DNA of 15,715 bases from Candidatus Aenigmatarchaeota archaeon (GTDB lineage Archaea; Aenigmatarchaeota; Aenigmatarchaeia; QMZS01), in NCBI GenBank assembly GCA_030620695.1, contig JAUXEA010000004.1, forward strand, positions 1-15,715, given 5' to 3'. The notes below the pieces were generated by a model. That model worked only from the letters and a program-made list of their open reading frames with translations. It ran no database searches and had not been told where the DNA came from. The position numbers and the translations under genes were made by a program. The stretch's first letter is position 1, and each line of letters begins with the position of its first letter. Positions 12,889-15,715 of the stretch are shown here, in pieces.

Positions 12889-13143
12889 ATGAAAGAAGTT
12901 TTTGAAATTGACAAAGTGAAAGAACAGGAAATAAAAAAAGATGAATTATTGAGCAGACAAAGTTTAACTTTCAGGGAAATTGGAGGAAAGTTTTATTTAA
13001 TTATTGACGGAAGTGAGGAAGCAATAGAGAAATTAAAGAAAGAATTTAATTTGAAAGTTTCAGAGAATAAAGAAAAAATTTTGGAGGAAATTGAGAAACA
13101 GGAGGAAAAAGCAGTCCAGGGTTTCGGGAATATTTTTGGATAA
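12889..13143 (+). CDS. Small charged protein of unknown function, NUDIX partner
   Basis: An 84-residue protein that I do not recognise. The middle (SLTFREIGGKFYLIIDGSEEAIEKLKKEFNLKV, in part) reads as strand, turn, strand and an amphipathic helix, like a small alpha/beta domain; the C-terminal third is an acidic/basic helix ending in the Gly/Phe-rich VQGFGNIFG. No cysteines, signal or membrane span. It is only 5 nt downstream of the NUDIX stop, so the two are almost certainly co-transcribed and may act together. It converges on the CCA gene with a 22-nt gap. Real-gene confidence comes from this tight spacing and codon use like the neighbours. Confidence 0.7.
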   Translation: MKEVFEIDKVKEQEIKKDELLSRQSLTFREIGGKFYLIIDGSEEAIEKLKKEFNLKVSENKEKILEEIEKQEEKAVQGFGNIFG

Positions 13144-13165
13144 TGTCAATTTTTATCAATTGTTT

Positions 13166-14605
13166 TTAAACTTCAAAATATTTCTTCACAAGATAAGAAT
13201 TCAGTTCCTTATTTTTATTTACTTCCTCAATAATTTCTTTTTCGTCAAAAAACCTGATTTTTTTCTCTGCTATTCTCTCAGGAATTTCTTTCTTGTTTTC
13301 TTTTAGGAAATTTTTAATTGCTATTTCAACATTCAGGAATTTTCTTTTTGTATCAATAAAAAATTTGTTTTCTTCAATATATATTTTGTACCCATTTTCA
13401 AGATATTTTGTTAAAAAGTTGTTTACCTCTTTAGAAAAAATTAAAGGACCTTCCTGCTTTTTGAATTTTGAAAGCATTCCGTTCTCCAATTCAAAAATAA
13501 TAAAAGCATTTTTTATCTCATCTGTCCAGGAGAAATATCTGATTACAGGAAAATCCTTTTCCTCTAAATACTTTGCTAATCTCTTGGCTAATTTTCTTAT
13601 CTGTGGATATAAGTTCTCTATAATAATTTCCGGTGGTTTAAATTTGATTCCAACAAAATTTGTCCCTCTGTTCTCTTTTAATTTTTCTATTAACCGGTTT
13701 TTTGTGATTTTCTTTTTAACCGGAAATTTTTTTGTTTTTAAATATCTGTCTGCCCCAAGTTTTAGTCTTAAAAAATTTTGGGAGGATAAAGGTGAAGCAA
13801 CATTTCTGTTTTTGTCTACAGGGTCTATAGTAATTAAAGCATCTTTGAATTTTCTTTTTGCTTCTTCCTCATCTGTAATGTTTTCAATGTCTATATATTC
13901 TCCAAAGTTTAGTTTTGAAATTTGTTTCAGAGTATTCTCAAATGTTCCATAGTTTATAATTAAAAGTTCACAAAGATAACCGCTTAATCCATTATGCTTT
14001 GCATCTGCTCCATAAACATCAATTTGCTTGCAGAAATATTTTAGTAATCTTGCATGGTCAACTCTATAACCAATCAGATTTTCTTTTATATATAAAGTAT
14101 GATGCGGAGACCTGTCAACAGCAGAAATAATTTTTTCTCCTCTTCCTGTTTCATAGCAGGGGACAACATCTATTTCAAAATATGGGGCCAGACCCTTCCA
14201 AGCTGAGTTACTAACAATTTTATTTGTAAGTTTCTTAGTAATCTGATTTGTTTTACCAATCTCCCTACTAGAGTTAACTTTAACTCTGACATAAGGATGC
14301 TCAGCGTATTTAATATTATAAATTCCTTTCAATTTTTCGCAAATTGTTGTTCCTATCAATAAACCATGTTCCTCTAATTTTTCTCTTTTAACTTTTTTTC
14401 TGAAAACAATAAACAAATCAATATCATGATCTTCACTCAACCAGGTTTCTTTTGCAATAGAACCAACAATCAGGGGGTAAGCATAGAATGGTTTTGAAAC
14501 TTTGGCAGATATTTTTAAGAGTTTATTTACAAAGTTTTCAACAAACTCCTGTTCTTTTTTTGTTGGTTTGATTTTTTTAAGAATTTCCAATTCTACTTTG
14601 TTCAT
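13166..14605 (-). CDS. cca: Archaeal CCA-adding enzyme (tRNA nucleotidyltransferase, class I)
   Basis: This enzyme adds or repairs the CCA end of tRNA without a nucleic acid template. The 479-residue protein has the polymerase-beta-like head: GS at 48-49, K52, and catalytic D61 and D63 (HDIDLFIVF), with the third acid D146 in EIDVVPCY. Then come SAVDRSPHHT, LLKYFCK, YGADAKHNGLSGYLCELLII and VDPVDKNRNVASPLS, all hallmarks of the archaeal branch, and the tail domain to the end. Between HPYV (103-106) and EIDVVPCY (144-151) lie about 37 residues where Archaeoglobus-type enzymes have about six, so about 30 residues appear inserted near the active site (about 14186-14284) without breaking the frame. 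A TATA run (14625-14633) sits 24 nt upstream of the ATG. Confidence 0.95.
   Translation of the reverse strand: MNKVELEILKKIKPTKKEQEFVENFVNKLLKISAKVSKPFYAYPLIVGSIAKETWLSEDHDIDLFIVFRKKVKREKLEEHGLLIGTTICEKLKGIYNIKYAEHPYVRVKVNSSREIGKTNQITKKLTNKIVSNSAWKGLAPYFEIDVVPCYETGRGEKIISAVDRSPHHTLYIKENLIGYRVDHARLLKYFCKQIDVYGADAKHNGLSGYLCELLIINYGTFENTLKQISKLNFGEYIDIENITDEEEAKRKFKDALITIDPVDKNRNVASPLSSQNFLRLKLGADRYLKTKKFPVKKKITKNRLIEKLKENRGTNFVGIKFKPPEIIIENLYPQIRKLAKRLAKYLEEKDFPVIRYFSWTDEIKNAFIIFELENGMLSKFKKQEGPLIFSKEVNNFLTKYLENGYKIYIEENKFFIDTKRKFLNVEIAIKNFLKENKKEIPERIAEKKIRFFDEKEIIEEVNKNKELNSYLVKKYFEV
14186..14287 (-). repeat. In-frame insertion with inverted repeats inside cca
   Basis: The extra segment of the CCA enzyme (about residues 108-140) is bordered by the inverted repeat AGAGTTAA-CT-TTAACTCT (14270-14287) and contains TTACTAA (14208-14214) paired with TTAGTAA (14235-14241). 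The architecture resembles palindromic coding insertions such as the Rickettsia palindromic elements but shows no sequence match to the double-hairpin repeats elsewhere in the window. Confidence 0.45.
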
Positions 14606-14619
14606 AAATAAGCCTTTTA
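14606..14619 (-). promoter_or_regulatory. Start-proximal box TAAAAGGCTTATTT before cca
   Basis: On the minus strand this box directly precedes the cca ATG and differs at one position from the box before rpl30. It is the third occurrence with the one at 7746-7758. Confidence 0.45.
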
Positions 14620-14624
14620 TTGGT

Positions 14625-14633
14625 TATATATAT
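14625..14633 (-). promoter_or_regulatory. TATA box of cca
   Basis: The alternating run TATATATAT is centred about 24 nt upstream of the cca start codon, the spacing expected for a leaderless archaeal transcript. It is the clearest TATA box in the window. Confidence 0.5.
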
Positions 14634-14730
14634 CAAAAAGGATTAAACCAAAAAATTAAGATTCTTCTTTTGTTAAATTTTTATTAAGTTTTTTGGAACT
14701 ATTCATAAAAAAATCAGACAAAATAATATA

Positions 14731-15177
14731 ATGAAAAAGGCAGTTTATTCAAGAGATTTGGGAATTAAGTTGGAATTCGGAGAAGAGAAAGAACTTTTCA
14801 AATGGTTTTTTGCTTGTCTATTATTTGGGAAACCAATTCAGCAGGAAGTTGCAAAAAGAACATATTTTGAATTTGAAAAGGAGGGCATTTTAAGTCCTGA
14901 AAAAATTCTAAGTTCCGGGTGGGATAAATTAGTTGAAATTTTGGACAGGGGCCATTATGTGAGATACGATTTCTCAACAGCAACAAAGTTATTAGAAGTC
15001 TGCAAAGAACTGAGAGAAAGGCACGGAAGTTTAAATAATCTCTTACTCAAAGCAAAGAGTTTGAAAGATTTAGAAAGAAAACTTTTGGAATTTAAAGGAG
15101 TTGGAAAAGTAACAACAAAAATATTTTTGAGAGATTTAAGGAAGTCTATTAATAATGACACTTCTTTATTTAAATAG
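14731..15177 (+). CDS. Short HhH-GPD-like DNA repair protein, catalytic lysine missing
   Basis: A 148-residue mostly helical protein resembling the helical core of the endonuclease III/HhH-GPD DNA glycosylase superfamily. FKWFFACLLFGKPIQQEVAK (about 24-43) matches the helix pair that starts that fold (LxxxILsqqt), and LLEFKGVGKVTTKIFLRDLR (about 118-137) matches the helix-hairpin-helix that grips DNA. In bifunctional enzymes the hairpin reads GVGxKTA with the catalytic lysine; here the position is valine (GVGKVTT), so no lyase activity is expected. The protein ends soon after the hairpin, before the usual catalytic Asp region and any FeS-cluster loop; family members are typically over 200 residues. 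It may be a reduced or purely DNA-binding member. It is 13 nt upstream of the pyrophosphatase start and divergent from cca. Confidence 0.65.
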   Translation: MKKAVYSRDLGIKLEFGEEKELFKWFFACLLFGKPIQQEVAKRTYFEFEKEGILSPEKILSSGWDKLVEILDRGHYVRYDFSTATKLLEVCKELRERHGSLNNLLLKAKSLKDLERKLLEFKGVGKVTTKIFLRDLRKSINNDTSLFK

Positions 15178-15190
15178 TTTTACTATTGTT

Positions 15191-15715
15191 ATGAACCTTT
15201 GGAAAGACCTGCCTGCCGGGGAAGATAAAGTTCCTGAAGAAGTTTTTGCTGTAATTGAGATTCCGAGAAGATGCCAGAATAAATATGAGTATGACCCTGA
15301 AAAGGGATATTTTATTTTAGATAGGGTTCTTTTCTCGCCAATGTTTTATCCAACAAATTATGCTTTTGTTCCCGGGACATGGAGCAAGGATGAAGACCCT
15401 CTGGATATTCTTGTTTTGTCTGATGAGCCAATTGTGCAGGGTTGTGTTGTTCTTGTCAGACCTGTTGCTTTGTTAAAAATGATTGATTCCGGGGAGGAAG
15501 ACCACAAGATTATTGCGGTTCCTGTAAAAGACCCAAGATATGCTTATATAAAAAACAAGGAAGATTTGAACCCTCATTTATTAAAAGAAATTACTCATTT
15601 CTTCCAGAGATATAAAGAGTTGCAGGATAAAAAAGTTGAAATTATCGGGTGGGAAAATAAGGACAAGGCTTTGAGTGAAATTAAAGAATCTATGGAAAGG
15701 TTCAAGTCAAAATTT
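15191..15715 (+). CDS. ppa: Inorganic pyrophosphatase, family I (cut by right edge)
   Basis: Soluble family I pyrophosphatase hydrolyses pyrophosphate from nucleotide-dependent reactions, pulling biosynthesis forward. The frame begins MNLWKDLPAGEDKVPEEVFA at the ATG at 15191 and stays open for 175 codons to the window end. Counterparts of the E. coli active-site residues are visible in order: E in VIEIP, K and E in NKYEYD, R in LDRV, Y in TNYAFVPG, the metal-binding DEDPLDILV trio, D and K in SGEEDHK, and Y-K in QRYKEL. E. coli PPase is 175 residues, so only a few C-terminal residues are missing. The GWENKDKALSEIKESMERFK end matches the family C-terminus. Probably co-transcribed with the HhH-GPD-like gene 13 nt upstream. 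Confidence 0.95.
   Translation, partial: MNLWKDLPAGEDKVPEEVFAVIEIPRRCQNKYEYDPEKGYFILDRVLFSPMFYPTNYAFVPGTWSKDEDPLDILVLSDEPIVQGCVVLVRPVALLKMIDSGEEDHKIIAVPVKDPRYAYIKNKEDLNPHLLKEITHFFQRYKELQDKKVEIIGWENKDKALSEIKESMERFKSKF

Noticed and set aside
13293..13952. 219-codon plus-strand frame opposite cca
   Set aside because: It lies wholly within the well-supported cca gene on the other strand, and its Phe/Ser-rich, Lys-poor content is typical of an antisense shadow.

Overview
This window is a gene-dense, AT-rich (by eye about one third G+C) stretch of an archaeal chromosome. The archaeal assignment rests on a class I archaeal CCA-adding enzyme, the alpha subunit of aIF2, a zinc-containing RPA-type single-strand DNA-binding protein, the Holliday junction resolvase Hjc, an archaeal-type uL30, an archaeal FtsZ and start codons that mostly look leaderless (TATA-like tracts about 20-28 nt upstream and a TTATG start context). 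Compact genes, short spacers and a shortened uL30 suggest a small-genome lineage such as DPANN/Aenigmarchaeota; that placement is inference.

Layout: 3-2573 is the edge of a surface-glycan cluster (truncated GT4 glycosyltransferase, GT2 glycosyltransferase, UDP-galactopyranose-mutase-like FAD enzyme). 2616-3167 is a two-repeat LAGLIDADG protein lacking both catalytic acids. 3294-5527 holds a charged coiled-coil protein, the KsgA/Dim1 rRNA dimethyltransferase and uL30. 5505-7402 (minus) carries an unrecognised beta-rich protein and ftsZ. A 356-nt spacer full of palindromes leads into a membrane-anchored winged-helix regulator, followed by Hjc, an MscS channel, a SemiSWEET transporter, RPA, aIF2-alpha, a single-cluster ferredoxin, a NUDIX hydrolase with a small partner, the CCA enzyme, a short HhH-GPD-like protein and an inorganic pyrophosphatase cut by the right edge. 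Neighbours often alternate in strand, with convergent ends overlapping or only 9-51 nt apart and divergent starts as close as 22-25 nt. Most genes are information-processing or housekeeping singletons and not one large pathway.

The most unusual feature is a family of short structured repeats: a hairpin, a GGCACC/GGTGCC-like box and a second hairpin closed by TGC-NNN-GCA, sometimes followed by AGGAAGGCTTAAGCC. At least four copies occur (3204-3255, 3564-3610, 5054-5113, 7577-7613). Stem sequences differ between copies while pairing is mostly retained, and one copy lies in frame inside a protein-coding gene. The CCA enzyme carries a separate in-frame insertion rich in inverted repeats. Other items include a 25-nt perfect palindrome directly before the membrane-bound regulator, a 17-nt palindrome at the ftsZ promoter, and a shared AAAAGGCTTA(A/T)TT box touching the start codons of three genes.
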